DNA from: UBA7703 sp963667195
GTDB taxonomy: Bacteria > Bacillota > Clostridia > Christensenellales > CAG-138
Direction: 5' to 3'
NCBI GenBank assembly: GCA_963667195.1
Contig: OY762962.1
Span: 558,001 to 622,000, forward strand
DNA length: 64,000 bases
Positions within the stretch are counted from its first letter, which is position 1. Every line of letters begins with the position of its first letter. The notes under the pieces are model-generated. The model worked only from the letters and a program-made list of their open reading frames with translations, did not search any database and had not been told where the DNA came from. This document shows, in pieces, positions 33,202-42,390 of the stretch. A program made the position numbers and the translations under genes.

Positions 33202-34963
33202 CGCTTCCCTCGCCTTCCTTCACCGCGCGGAGGCGCACGGTGATGCTCGTGCCCGTGTCCGGATCGCTGTCGATCACAAGACCGTAGTCCTCGCCGCCGA
33301 ACATCAGGCGGATGCGCGCGTTGACGTTGGTCAACCCGATGTGCTCCGCGCCGCGGAGGCTTAGATCCGTGCCCGACTCCAACGTCGCCCGGATCTGCTC
33401 CAGCTTCTCCGGCGGAATGCCGACGCCGTTATCCGTGACCGTCAACAGCAAATCCTTTCCGCTGACAGCCGCGCGAATGGTCACGACCCAGCGGCCCGCG
33501 CGCTCCGAAAGCCCGTGTTCAAAGCAGTTTTCCACCAAAGGTTGCAGAATCAGCTTTGGCACAAGGTACTCAAAGCACTCCTCCGGCGCGTCAAACGCGA
33601 GGTCGAGCCGCCTGCCAAAGCGGAGGTTCTGAATCTGCAAATAGCTCTGCAAATACTTGAGTTCGTCCCCCAGCCGCACGCGATCTTTGGAGAAATTCAG
33701 CGAATAGCGCATGATGTCGATGAGATTCAGCGTGACCTCATAGATGCCCGGCACCTCGTGCTTGAGCGCCATGCCGCCGATCGCCTGAAGCGTGTTATAG
33801 ATAAAGTGCGGGTTAATCTGCGCTTGAAGCGCCCGCAGCTGCGCGTTTCGCTTTTCGATCTTCGCGATATACTCGCTTGCGATCAGGTTCTGCGTTCGCT
33901 CAGCCATGTCGGCAAAGCTGTTCTGCAGAAGTCCTATCTCATCCTCCCGCTCGCTTCGCTCCATGGGTTGGGAGCTGTCCAACCGGATTTTTCCCATGCG
34001 CGCGGCAAGCTCGATCAGCGGCTTTGAGAGAAACCGCGCAAACGCCGCCGAGGCGACAACCGCGGTCAGCACCGCAGCGAAAAAGACGAGAACCCCCGCC
34101 AGCACCGTCTTTTGCAGGGACGAGACGATCGCCTGATCCGAAACCGCGAGCAGTATGCGGAGCTTTCCGCCGTTTACCGCGCGGTAGAACCAGAAGTTCC
34201 CGTCCGAAACGGTCTCGCGGCTCGCGCTTGTGGACAGTTGCTCCATGATCGGAAGCGCGTTCTCCTCAGCAATCTCCTTGTTTTCGCCAAAGTCGGCGTC
34301 GATCAAGTCGTTTTGATCGTTGTAGACGAGGATGGATTCGTTTTGCGTGATCTTGATGTCCGCGAGGATGTCTTGTAGCTTATATTGCCGCTGATGAATC
34401 GCAATCAGCGCAACCGGCTGATTGTCGTTGAAGCGGAAGATCTGGTGATACGCGACGATCTCCCGCCCTTGCCGCAGATAGACCGTGTTGGTCTGCATGC
34501 CCGCTTTGCGCGCGTTCCAGGCGCTCAACGCATCGCCCGTCTCCAAAAAGCTCGCGCCGGATCGCTCCGCCCGGAGCACGGTGTCGTTGCCGAGGTTGAA
34601 CAGGTCGATGGAGTTGATGTTGCTGTCGAGGCTGATGATGGAGTTCAGCGCGTTGATGAGGTCCAGCTTTGCGGCATAGTCCGTGTTGTTGCCGCCCGTG
34701 TACCACGAAAGCACGTCGTTTTTCAGCGTTTTACTGACCTCGAACTCGTAAAAGCGGTTCATGTCGTTCTTGGTTTCCAAATACAGCCGGTTTTCCAGCC
34801 AGCCGATGTTGGTTCGCCTGTCGTAGATCAGCTGCTCCCGCATGGTGCTGTAGGTGCTGAACAGCGCGACAAGTGTGACCGCCGCCGTGATGCAAACGCT
34901 CAGCAGCAGCATGCTGAAAAACAATTTTTTACGAATAGAGCCGCGTATGATCGGTTTTTTCAT
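33188..34963 (-). CDS. YesM-type sensor histidine kinase
   Basis: This 591-residue membrane kinase has a transmembrane segment at about 12-34, an extracellular sensor of about 250 residues, a second transmembrane segment at about 290-312 and a HAMP linker. A His_kinase domain (INPHFIYNTLQ, phospho-His in NPHF) and an HATPase domain (DNGVGIPPEKLE, GIGLTNVNARIRL-like end) follow. ATG 34961-34963 follows GGGAG. It pairs with the AraC-type regulator encoded downstream. Such pairs usually sense extracellular oligosaccharides, sometimes through the SBP. Confidence 0.92.
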   Translation of the reverse strand: MKKPIIRGSIRKKLFFSMLLLSVCITAAVTLVALFSTYSTMREQLIYDRRTNIGWLENRLYLETKNDMNRFYEFEVSKTLKNDVLSWYTGGNNTDYAAKLDLINALNSIISLDSNINSIDLFNLGNDTVLRAERSGASFLETGDALSAWNARKAGMQTNTVYLRQGREIVAYHQIFRFNDNQPVALIAIHQRQYKLQDILADIKITQNESILVYNDQNDLIDADFGENKEIAEENALPIMEQLSTSASRETVSDGNFWFYRAVNGGKLRILLAVSDQAIVSSLQKTVLAGVLVFFAAVLTAVVASAAFARFLSKPLIELAARMGKIRLDSSQPMERSEREDEIGLLQNSFADMAERTQNLIASEYIAKIEKRNAQLRALQAQINPHFIYNTLQAIGGMALKHEVPGIYEVTLNLIDIMRYSLNFSKDRVRLGDELKYLQSYLQIQNLRFGRRLDLAFDAPEECFEYLVPKLILQPLVENCFEHGLSERAGRWVVTIRAAVSGKDLLLTVTDNGVGIPPEKLEQIRATLESGTDLSLRGAEHIGLTNVNARIRLMFGGEDYGLVIDSDPDTGTSITVRLRAVKEGEGSDVQL

Positions 34964-35235
34964 AATTCTCCCGGATGAGCCGAAGTGATGTGGTTTGCTT
35001 TCCAGCGCCGCGTCGATATGGGACAAGATCAAAAGCCGGATCGTGAGAGTGATCCAACACTATTATAATACACCGCCCGCGGTTTTTTCCGCAGGAGAGA
35101 TTGTCTGATTCCGGTTTGTTTCGTTGGACTATTTTAACATGCAACCACCCGCTTCAGGTGATACAAAGCACGCCCGATTTATTTTTTCTTCGGTATTGCT
35201 TTTGGAAAAAACATGTGCTAATATCAAATTGTTCT

Positions 35236-35255
35236 AAATGATAGCGCTAACATTT
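35236..35255 (+). promoter_or_regulatory. Upstream LacI-type operator
   Basis: AAATGATAGCGCTAACATTT is nearly palindromic around the central AGCGCT. Its centre is 55 bases from the perfect operator at 35292-35309. Confidence 0.8.
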
Positions 35256-35288
35256 CAAATCGATCTGTTTTCGCTTTTCTTTTTCTGG

Positions 35289-35294
35289 TATAAT
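35289..35294 (+). promoter_or_regulatory. Extended -10 of the lacI-ABC-GH30 operon
   Basis: TGGTATAAT (35286-35294) is a consensus -10 with the extended TG motif. The -35 region at 17 bases (TGTTTT) is poor, which an extended -10 can compensate. The downstream operator overlaps it. Confidence 0.7.
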
Positions 35295-35309
35295 GATAGC
35301 GCTATCATT
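35292..35309 (+). promoter_or_regulatory. Perfect LacI-type operator overlapping the -10
   Basis: AATGATAGCGCTATCATT is a perfect 18-bp palindrome with the central CG typical of LacI-family sites. It overlaps the -10 by three bases, consistent with autorepression. Confidence 0.88.
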
Positions 35310-35334
35310 TCGTAAAGGCAGTTGATGATTTTCT

Positions 35335-36309
35335 ATGAGACTCGAAGATGTTGCAAAGTTATCTGGCGTGTCCACCATCACCGTTTCACGCGTGATCAAC
35401 GCACCGCATCTGGTGAAGCCCGCAACGCGCGAAAAAGTAGAGCGCGCGCTGGAGGAGCTCAACTATGTGCAGAATCCCGTTGCCCGCGCGCTGGCCTCCA
35501 ACAAGATTGGCATCATCGCCGTCTACATTCCCGCCACGATCGACCTGACCAACCCATTCGTCATGCACTTTGTCGCGGGCATCAGCGAGGTGCTCAGCAA
35601 ACACGTTTACTCGTTTCTGATCCGGCGCGAGCTGGACAACGAACATCTCTGCGATGGGTACATCGCAACCGGACTTCTCAAGGATGAAGTGCGGCAGATC
35701 TATCAGTACACGCACGAACGCAACCGTCCTCTTGTGCTGTTTGGTCACACCGATCATCCGGACATCGACTGCATCGACGTGGACAACACCGCAGGCGCGC
35801 AAAAGGTCACGCAGTTGCTGTTGGACAACGGGCACCGCCACATCGCGATGATCAACGTGGACGAGGACAAGGACTACACGGTGGATCGCGCGATGGGATT
35901 CCGCCTCGCGCTGGAGCAAGCCGGGATCGACCCAAGCACCTGCCCGCAGATTGTCGCCGAGAACGACGCAAACGGCGGATATGGCGCGATGCGCCGCATC
36001 CTCGCGGAATACCCGCTCTGCACCGGCGTGTTTTGCGCAACCGACACGCTCGCCATCGGCGCCGCAAACGCGCTGGTCAAGACGGGCAAGAAAATCCCCG
36101 CGGACATCTCCCTCGTGGGCTTTGACGGCCTGGGGCACGACCTGCTCGTTCGCCCGAACGTCACCACCGTACACCAGCCGGTCTACGAGATCGGCATGCG
36201 TCTGGCAGAGACGCTGATCTCCCGCCTGAACGGCAGCAGCCATCGCGTGAAAGAGCTGGTTCCGCCGGAACTGATTCTGCGCGAGAGCGTAGCAAGCATT
36301 CAGGCATAG
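35335..36309 (+). CDS. LacI-family repressor of the GH30 operon
   Basis: This 324-residue LacI/GalR protein starts MRLEDVAKLSGVSTITVSR, has hinge YVQNPVARALASN, and an effector-binding domain with VLFGHTDHPDIDCIDVDN and GVFCATDTLAIGAANAL. The ribosome site before ATG 35335 is weak: AAAGG is about 17 bases away. It heads the plus-strand operon and most likely represses it through the palindromes at 35236-35255 and 35292-35309. The inducer is probably a product of the GH30 enzymes. Confidence 0.93.
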   Translation: MRLEDVAKLSGVSTITVSRVINAPHLVKPATREKVERALEELNYVQNPVARALASNKIGIIAVYIPATIDLTNPFVMHFVAGISEVLSKHVYSFLIRRELDNEHLCDGYIATGLLKDEVRQIYQYTHERNRPLVLFGHTDHPDIDCIDVDNTAGAQKVTQLLLDNGHRHIAMINVDEDKDYTVDRAMGFRLALEQAGIDPSTCPQIVAENDANGGYGAMRRILAEYPLCTGVFCATDTLAIGAANALVKTGKKIPADISLVGFDGLGHDLLVRPNVTTVHQPVYEIGMRLAETLISRLNGSSHRVKELVPPELILRESVASIQA

Positions 36310-36389
36310 CAAGATCGGCTCACCGCGCGGGGGAATGATTGGAATCTGAATGCATCCGCATTTCAGTATATAAAAGGAGGAGTGTATCC

Positions 36390-37718
36390 ATGAAGAAAAT
36401 CCTTGCAATGGCTCTCGCGCTGGTTCTGGCGCTTGGCATGTTTGCCTGTGCCGGCACGCCCGCAGCGGCAGCCACCCCCGCAGAGACCGAAGCCGCGGCA
36501 ACCGCAGCCCCAACCGCCGAAGCAACGGCAGCGCCTGTCGATCCCGCTACGCTCAGCGGCACCATCACCGTTTGGTCCTCCGGCGAGGAACTGACCCGGT
36601 TCGTGGAAGGCTTTAACGCCATCTACCCGAACATCAAGGTCGAAGTCACCGTCGTGCCGAACGCCGAATTCCTCACCAAGCTCTCCACCGCCATCAGCGG
36701 CAACCAGGCACCGGACATGTTCACGGGCGAATCCGACTATGTCAAGTACCTCGTGGAAACCCCGTACTGGACCGACCTGAGCCAGTTCGGCGTGGATCAA
36801 TACAAGAGCAACATCTGGGAGTACGTGCTCAACATCGGCACCGATTCCAAGGGCGTCACCAAAGCGCTGAGCTGGCAGGCGTCTCCGGGCGGCATCATCT
36901 ACCGCCGCGACATCGCCAAGGCAGTCCTCGGCACCGATGATCCCGCAGCCGTCGGCGAAATGCTCAGCAGCAACGCCAAGATGATGGAAGTCGCCGCCAA
37001 GATGTCCGAAAACGGCGTCAAGATGTTTGCCACCTGGCAGGACATCATGAACATGGAGTTCACGAACCGCGCGAGCGGCTGGGTCACCGATGGCAAGCTC
37101 TCGATCGATCCGAGCCTCATGGAATACATGGACATGGCCAAGACGATCGTCGATAATGGTTATGACAAGAACTGCGATCCGTGGAGCGGCGAATGGTATG
37201 CCGCCGTGGAAAGCACGGACTGCTTCTGCTACATCCTGCCCACCTGGGGCTACCAGTTCCTGATCAAGCCCTCCGCCGTGACCACGAGCGGTCAGTGGGC
37301 GATGTGCGAAGCGCCGGTACCGTACGTCAAGGGCGGCACCTGGGTTGGCATCTATGACGGCAGCCAGAACAAAGACCTCGCTTGGCTGTTCCTGCAATAT
37401 TGCACGCTCAACGAAGACTCCGTCAAAGCGTATGCCAGCCAGTATGGCGAGTACGTGGCGCTCAAGAGCGTGGACGAAGCGCTTGCCAAAGAGCCGGGCG
37501 ACGCAATTCTCGGCGGCCAGAACCTCTATGAGTTCTACAACGGCGTCATGGCGAAGATTCCCGCAGACCTGATGACGCAGTATGACGGCACGCTGAACAA
37601 CGCCTTCCTCTCCGCCGTGAAGTCCTATGTTTCCGGCGCGATGACGAAGGACGAAGCCATCGCGCAGTTCAAGGCGGATGCGCTCAACGCGTACCCCGAC
37701 CTGACGATTGCGGACTAA
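36390..37718 (+). CDS. Oligosaccharide ABC importer substrate-binding lipoprotein (GH30 operon)
   Basis: This 442-residue lipoprotein has a signal peptide with lipobox MFAC (Cys20), an Ala/Thr/Glu/Pro linker and a family 1 solute-binding fold (GTITVWSSGEELTRFVEGF, WQASPGGIIYRRDIAKAVLG). ATG 36390-36392 follows AAAAGGAGG at nine bases; an upstream frame to 36339 has no start of its own. It lies 80 bases after lacI and is followed by a hairpin and two permease genes. It is probably specific for the oligosaccharide cut by the GH30 enzymes downstream. Confidence 0.92.
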   Translation: MKKILAMALALVLALGMFACAGTPAAAATPAETEAAATAAPTAEATAAPVDPATLSGTITVWSSGEELTRFVEGFNAIYPNIKVEVTVVPNAEFLTKLSTAISGNQAPDMFTGESDYVKYLVETPYWTDLSQFGVDQYKSNIWEYVLNIGTDSKGVTKALSWQASPGGIIYRRDIAKAVLGTDDPAAVGEMLSSNAKMMEVAAKMSENGVKMFATWQDIMNMEFTNRASGWVTDGKLSIDPSLMEYMDMAKTIVDNGYDKNCDPWSGEWYAAVESTDCFCYILPTWGYQFLIKPSAVTTSGQWAMCEAPVPYVKGGTWVGIYDGSQNKDLAWLFLQYCTLNEDSVKAYASQYGEYVALKSVDEALAKEPGDAILGGQNLYEFYNGVMAKIPADLMTQYDGTLNNAFLSAVKSYVSGAMTKDEAIAQFKADALNAYPDLTIAD

Positions 37719-37734
37719 GTAAACTGATCTCAGC

Positions 37735-37760
37735 GGGGCTGCCGCTTGCGCGGCAGCCCC
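37735..37760 (+). terminator. Intra-operon hairpin after the SBP gene
   Basis: A perfect 11-bp GC-rich stem (37735-37745 and 37750-37760) with a TTGC loop starts 16 bases after the SBP stop. No T-run follows, so it probably stabilises the SBP mRNA or reduces permease expression. Confidence 0.65.
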
Positions 37761-37835
37761 TGCTTTGCGAGATGGGCACTGTCCATCCCCCACATAAAAC
37801 GACATCGTTACTCTCTCCCGGAAGGAAGGATCTCT

Positions 37836-38768
37836 ATGCAAGCAGCACCGGAAACGCAGGCACGGCGTAAAAAAAGGAGCAAGCTAGACAGAGGCTGGCA
37901 CGGCTATCTGTTCATTGCCCCGTTTTTCGTTGTATTCCTGGTCTTTGGCCTCTACCCCATCATCAGCACGTTCCAGCTGAGCCTGCAAAAGTGGGATGGG
38001 CTGATGCCCGCCGTCCAGATCGGGCTGAAAAACTACGCGCGCATCCTCGGCGATCAGGTGTTTTATCTTTCGCTTTGGAACACCATCCGCATCTGGCTCG
38101 GCAACGCGATTCCGCAGTTTGGCATGGCGCTGATCCTCACCGGAATCTTCATCTTCTATCGCGTCAAAAACAAAAACTTCTATCGCGCGGTGTTCTATCT
38201 GCCCAACCTGATCACCGCGACCTCGGTCGGGCTTCTGTTCAACCTGCTGCTGGACGGCGACAACTCGCCCATCAACCAGCTTCTCGTTGCCCTTGGCGTA
38301 CACGGCGCTCCCATCAGCTTCTTTATGAGCAAAACGCTCACGAGCGGGCTCGTCTCGTTCGTGCAATGGTGGATGTGGTTTGGCTACACCACCGTCATCA
38401 TCCTCGCCGGAACCACGACGGTCGATAAGAGCCTCTACGAAGCCGCGATGGTGGACGGCGCGACAAAGTCCCAAACGTTCTGGAAAATCACGATGCCGCT
38501 GATCAAACCGACGCTTGTCTACCTCGCGATCACCTCGTTCATCGGCGGCATGCAGCTCTTCGACGTGCCGCTGACGCTAAGCAACAACCTCGGCGACCCC
38601 GGCAAAGCGGTGCTCACCGTGTCCATGTACCTTTACAATCAGGGATTTAAAAACTTCAACTACGGATATTCCGCCACCATCTCCTGCGTACTGTTCCTCT
38701 TTATCGCGGTGATGAGCGGCTTTGCATACCAGGCCATGCGCAGAAAGGATGGAGCGTACAAGCTATGA
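37836..38768 (+). CDS. Carbohydrate ABC permease, MalF type (GH30 operon)
   Basis: This 310-residue protein has six membrane segments and EAA loop SLYEAAMVDGATKSQTFWKI. The N-terminal tail is strongly basic (ARRKKRSKLDR). ATG 37836 follows GAAGGAAGGA. Its stop overlaps the next permease start (38765-38768). It forms an importer with the SBP at 36390-37718; the ATPase must come from elsewhere. Confidence 0.92.
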   Translation: MQAAPETQARRKKRSKLDRGWHGYLFIAPFFVVFLVFGLYPIISTFQLSLQKWDGLMPAVQIGLKNYARILGDQVFYLSLWNTIRIWLGNAIPQFGMALILTGIFIFYRVKNKNFYRAVFYLPNLITATSVGLLFNLLLDGDNSPINQLLVALGVHGAPISFFMSKTLTSGLVSFVQWWMWFGYTTVIILAGTTTVDKSLYEAAMVDGATKSQTFWKITMPLIKPTLVYLAITSFIGGMQLFDVPLTLSNNLGDPGKAVLTVSMYLYNQGFKNFNYGYSATISCVLFLFIAVMSGFAYQAMRRKDGAYKL

Positions 38769-39592
38769 ACAAGCCGAAATTTCGCTTTTCCGCGCTGACC
38801 ATCCGGATATTGTTGATCTTTCTGACGCTGCTTTGCGCAGTGCCGTTCCTCGTGGTGTTCATCAACAGCACGCACTCGAGCCTCGACATCGTCAAGCAGT
38901 TCAACGTGCTGCCCGGCGATTCGCTCGCGGAGAACTACACCACGATGCAGTCCCTCGTGGACATCTGGCGCGGATTTTTCAACAGCGTCGTCATCACGGT
39001 TCCGTACACACTGCTTACGGGTTACTTCGGCGCGATGATCGCGTATGGCTTTGCCAAATACAACTTCCGATTCAAAGGCCTGCTCTACGCGGTGGTACTC
39101 GCGTCCATGATGATTCCCTCCCAGTTGAGCATCGTCGGATTCTATCGGCTCTGCCTCAAGCTGAGCCTGACCAACAGCTATCTACCGTTCATCATTCCGG
39201 GCATCGCCAACGCAACCACCGTGTTCTTCCTGCGCGGCATGATCGAGCAGAGCATTTCGGACTCCATGATCGAGGCCCCGCGCATCGAAGGCTGCTCCGA
39301 ATTCGGCATCTTCAACCGCATCGTGCTGCCCTGCATCATGCCGGGCGTCGCCACGATGTGCATCTTCAACTTTGTCGCTTCCTGGAACGCGTACATGGGG
39401 CCTTTGATCATTCTCCAGCGCAAGGAGCTCTACACCATGCCCGTTATGATCTCCATGATCAAGGGGCTTTACGTCACCAATTACGGCGCGATGTATCTCG
39501 CGGTTGCGATCTCCGTGATTCCGATCATGATCGTGTTCGCCATCTTCTCGCGCTACATCATAGACGGTTTGACCACCGGTTCTGAAAAATAG
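38765..39592 (+). CDS. Carbohydrate ABC permease, MalG type (GH30 operon)
   Basis: This 275-residue protein has six membrane segments. The EAA-type loop is SMIEAPRIEGCSEFGIFNRI, slightly divergent from the usual EAAxIDG. It is coupled to the MalF-type gene by a four-base ATGA overlap and followed after 10 bases by the first GH30 gene. The role is the second half of the importer channel. Confidence 0.92.
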   Translation: MNKPKFRFSALTIRILLIFLTLLCAVPFLVVFINSTHSSLDIVKQFNVLPGDSLAENYTTMQSLVDIWRGFFNSVVITVPYTLLTGYFGAMIAYGFAKYNFRFKGLLYAVVLASMMIPSQLSIVGFYRLCLKLSLTNSYLPFIIPGIANATTVFFLRGMIEQSISDSMIEAPRIEGCSEFGIFNRIVLPCIMPGVATMCIFNFVASWNAYMGPLIILQRKELYTMPVMISMIKGLYVTNYGAMYLAVAISVIPIMIVFAIFSRYIIDGLTTGSEK

Positions 39593-39602
39593 GAGGCAAA
39601 AG

Positions 39603-40940
39603 ATGTCCAACGTAACCTGGTATTCTTCCAGCCAACAGGCGCAATGGAAGCAAAAGCAGCATGAGCGCGCGGATTCTCCCGCGACGCTGGAAGCGGACGG
39701 GAGATCGTACCAAAAGATGCTCGGTTTCGGCGGATGCTTCAACGAGCTTGGCTACCGCGCGCTGTCGCATCTCACGCCGGCCGACCGCGCGGCGCTGTTC
39801 ACCGAGCTATACGCGAAGGACGGCGCGAACTTCAATGTTTGCCGCGTTCCAATCGGAGCCAACGACTATGCCGAGGACTGGTACAGCCTAGACGAAACGC
39901 CCGGCGACTATACGCTCGCGAACTTCAGCATTGAGCGGGACAAGCACTGCCTGATTCCTTATATTAAGGAAGCGCAATCGTTCCAGCCGGAGATGGTGCT
40001 CTTCGCCTCTCCGTGGAGTCCGCCGACGTGGATGAAGAGCCCCGCCGTCTATAACTGGGGCAAGCTCGTCCAAACACCGGAAAACCTGAGCGCCTACGCG
40101 CACTATTTCGCACGCTTTGTGCAGGCGTATGCGGCGCAGGGCGTGAACATCAACCAAATCCACGTGCAAAACGAGCCGGTCGCGAACCAGAAATTTCCCT
40201 CCTGCATGTGGACAGGCGAGGAGCTGCGGACGTTCATTCGGGATTACATCGGCCCGGTGCTGCAAAAAGAGTGCCCGCAAACAGAGCTTTGGCTCGGCAC
40301 GATCAACGCGCCGGGCTGCGACTATAACCGCCTGATCTTCGATAAATGGGCGACGGAGGACTACGATTATTTCGCCAACACCGTGCTGATGGACGAAAAA
40401 GCGCTCTCGTTTCTCACGGGTGTGAGTTACCAGTGGGGCGGCAAGATCGCCATCCAGCGCACGTTTGAAAGCTGGTGGCCGCGCATCCGGCTCATGCAGT
40501 CCGAAAACGAGTGCGGCTTTGGCGACAACACGTGGGACTATGCGCTCTATGTCTGGACAATGATGAAGCACTACATAGGCAACGGCGCGGAGAGCTACCT
40601 CTACTGGAATCCCGTGCTGGAGCCGGTCGGGCGCAGCACGTGGGGTGACCCGCAAAACGCGATGGTGACCGTCGATCCCGCGAGCCGCAGCTACACGCTG
40701 AATCCCGACTATTATGTGATGAAGAGCGTCTCCGCCGTCGTGCAGCGCGGGGCTGTCCGCCTCGGCATGAAGGGTGCCTGGGCTGCGGACACGCTGGCGT
40801 TTGAAAACCCGGATGGTTCCCTTGCGCTCTCCGTCTTCAACCCGTTTCTGAGTGAACGCGAGATGACCTTGCGCCACGGCGGCGAAACGCTGCGTTTCGC
40901 GCTGGAGCAGCGCTCCGTCAACAGCATTTTGATTCGATAA
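39603..40940 (+). CDS. GH30-family glycosidase 1
   Basis: This 445-residue protein shows a GH30 barrel with acid/base Glu191 in HVQNEPVAN and nucleophile Glu301 in MQSENECG. The N-terminal segment MLGFGGCFNELGYRAL and FASPWSPPTWMKS are family hallmarks. A short C-terminal beta domain (about 370-445) completes the fold. There is no signal peptide, so it should act on imported oligosaccharides. Family members include beta-glucosidases, beta-1,6-glucanases and xylanases; the GH5 neighbour favours a beta-glucan substrate. ATG 39603 follows AGGAGGC. Confidence 0.9.
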   Translation: MSNVTWYSSSQQAQWKQKQHERADSPATLEADGRSYQKMLGFGGCFNELGYRALSHLTPADRAALFTELYAKDGANFNVCRVPIGANDYAEDWYSLDETPGDYTLANFSIERDKHCLIPYIKEAQSFQPEMVLFASPWSPPTWMKSPAVYNWGKLVQTPENLSAYAHYFARFVQAYAAQGVNINQIHVQNEPVANQKFPSCMWTGEELRTFIRDYIGPVLQKECPQTELWLGTINAPGCDYNRLIFDKWATEDYDYFANTVLMDEKALSFLTGVSYQWGGKIAIQRTFESWWPRIRLMQSENECGFGDNTWDYALYVWTMMKHYIGNGAESYLYWNPVLEPVGRSTWGDPQNAMVTVDPASRSYTLNPDYYVMKSVSAVVQRGAVRLGMKGAWAADTLAFENPDGSLALSVFNPFLSEREMTLRHGGETLRFALEQRSVNSILIR

Positions 40941-40972
40941 CCGTGAACAATCAAGCAACAAGGAGTACCCGC

Positions 40973-42307
40973 ATGCAGGCAAAGGCAACACGCACAAGCT
41001 ATCAACAACAAGAGATCACGCAATCCTCGATTTCATGCTCCATCCGTCCCGACACGGGCGCGCAGGAGCGCGATGTCGTCAATATCTACCCAAAGGCTGC
41101 CAACCAGAGCATCGACGGCTTCGGAGGCGCGATCACGGAATCCGTTGGATATACGCTCTCCAAGATGCCGACCGACCAGCAAAAAGAGATTCTCCGCGCG
41201 GTCTTTGGCGAGGAGGGCCTGCGCTATACGCAGGTTCGAACCTCCATCGACAGCTGCGACTTCGCGCTGTCGCAATACGAAGCGGCCTCGCAATCCGATG
41301 CTCCGCTGGATTTACGGCACGACGAAACGTATGTGATCCCGTGGATCAAGGCGGCGCAGGCGGTCTGCGCAACGAAAATCGGCGTGATGCTAACCCCGTG
41401 GTCACCGCCCGCCTACATGAAGAGCAACGGCGAGCGCAGTCACGGTGGTTTTCTCAAGCCGGAGTTTTACGCGGCTTGGGCGGAATACATCTGCCGCTAT
41501 ATCGCAGCGTACCGTGCGCAGGGACTGAACGTCGTCAAGCTCTCCGTTCAAAACGAGCCGAACGCAAACCAGCTCTGGGATAGCTGCCTGTTTTCCAGCG
41601 AGCAGGAGAAGCGCTTTCTGCGCGATTTCCTCTGCCCGGCGCTCGAGCGCGCGGGCTTAGGCGACATCGCCGTCTACATCTGGGATCACAATAAGGAGCG
41701 TTTGTTTGATCGCGTCTGCGACATCGTCGATGATTCCACCGCGGCTCTTGTCTCCGGCGCCGCGTTTCACTGGTACAGCGGAGATCATTTCGAGGCGCTG
41801 CGGCTTGTGCGCGCGCAATATCCGAAGCTAGAGCTGCTCTTTTCGGAAGGGTGCATCGAATACAACCGCTTCGACCGCGAAGATCAATTGCAAAGCGCGC
41901 GGATGTATGCGCACGACATGATCGGCAACTTCAACGCGGGCATGAACACGTTCCTCGATTGGAACATCGCACTCGACCATCAGGGCGGCCCGAACCACGC
42001 GCAAAACTTCTGCGACGCGCCAATCCTCTGCAACGTCGATACCGGTGCGTATGAAAAGCGCCTGTCGTACTACTACATCTGGCACTTCAGCCACTTCGTT
42101 TCTCCCGGAGCTGTGCATATCTCCACCACCACATTTTCGCCGGAGGTCGAGGTTGCTGCCTTCCGAAATCCCGACGGCAAGCTTATCGTCGTGCTGACGA
42201 ACCAAACGCCGTCTCCGCGCCGCGTGTTTCTGCGGCTCGCGGGAAGCATCATCGAGCTCCCGCTGGAAGCGGACTCAATCGCAACCGTAGAAATGACACT
42301 TGATTGA
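40973..42307 (+). CDS. GH30-family glycosidase 2
   Basis: This 444-residue GH30 enzyme is clearly different in sequence from its neighbour. It has QSIDGFGGAITESVGY near the N-terminus, TPWSPPAYMKSN, acid/base Glu195 in SVQNEPNAN and nucleophile Glu292 in LLFSEGCIEYN. No signal peptide is visible. ATG 40973 follows AAGGAGTACCCGC; an upstream GTG at 40943 has no ribosome site. Two non-identical GH30 enzymes in one operon suggest two linkage types or successive steps on the same oligosaccharide. Confidence 0.9.
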   Translation: MQAKATRTSYQQQEITQSSISCSIRPDTGAQERDVVNIYPKAANQSIDGFGGAITESVGYTLSKMPTDQQKEILRAVFGEEGLRYTQVRTSIDSCDFALSQYEAASQSDAPLDLRHDETYVIPWIKAAQAVCATKIGVMLTPWSPPAYMKSNGERSHGGFLKPEFYAAWAEYICRYIAAYRAQGLNVVKLSVQNEPNANQLWDSCLFSSEQEKRFLRDFLCPALERAGLGDIAVYIWDHNKERLFDRVCDIVDDSTAALVSGAAFHWYSGDHFEALRLVRAQYPKLELLFSEGCIEYNRFDREDQLQSARMYAHDMIGNFNAGMNTFLDWNIALDHQGGPNHAQNFCDAPILCNVDTGAYEKRLSYYYIWHFSHFVSPGAVHISTTTFSPEVEVAAFRNPDGKLIVVLTNQTPSPRRVFLRLAGSIIELPLEADSIATVEMTLD

Positions 42308-42331
42308 GAAATCGCTCTCCCGATTTGCAAT

Positions 42332-42350
42332 AAATGCAGGTTGCATTTAC
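42332..42350. repeat. 19-base perfect palindrome upstream of the TetR gene
   Basis: TAAATGCA-GGT-TGCATTTA has perfect eight-base arms with a three-base centre. It lies 25 bases after the GH30 stop and about 40 bases before the TetR -35. It could be a TetR operator; it lacks a T-run for a terminator. Confidence 0.6.
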
Positions 42351-42390
42351 GCTTTCGAAAGCCTCTGAACCTGTCAATCCTCCAAATCGA

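Larger units (their letters stand above)
34964..35334. other. Divergent intergenic region between yesMN and lacI
   Basis: This 371-base AT-rich gap contains the two lacI operators and the plus-strand extended -10 described separately. On the minus strand TATAAT (35062-35067) is a possible -10 for the kinase operon but no good -35 accompanies it, so activation may be required. No gene is visible. Confidence 0.6.
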
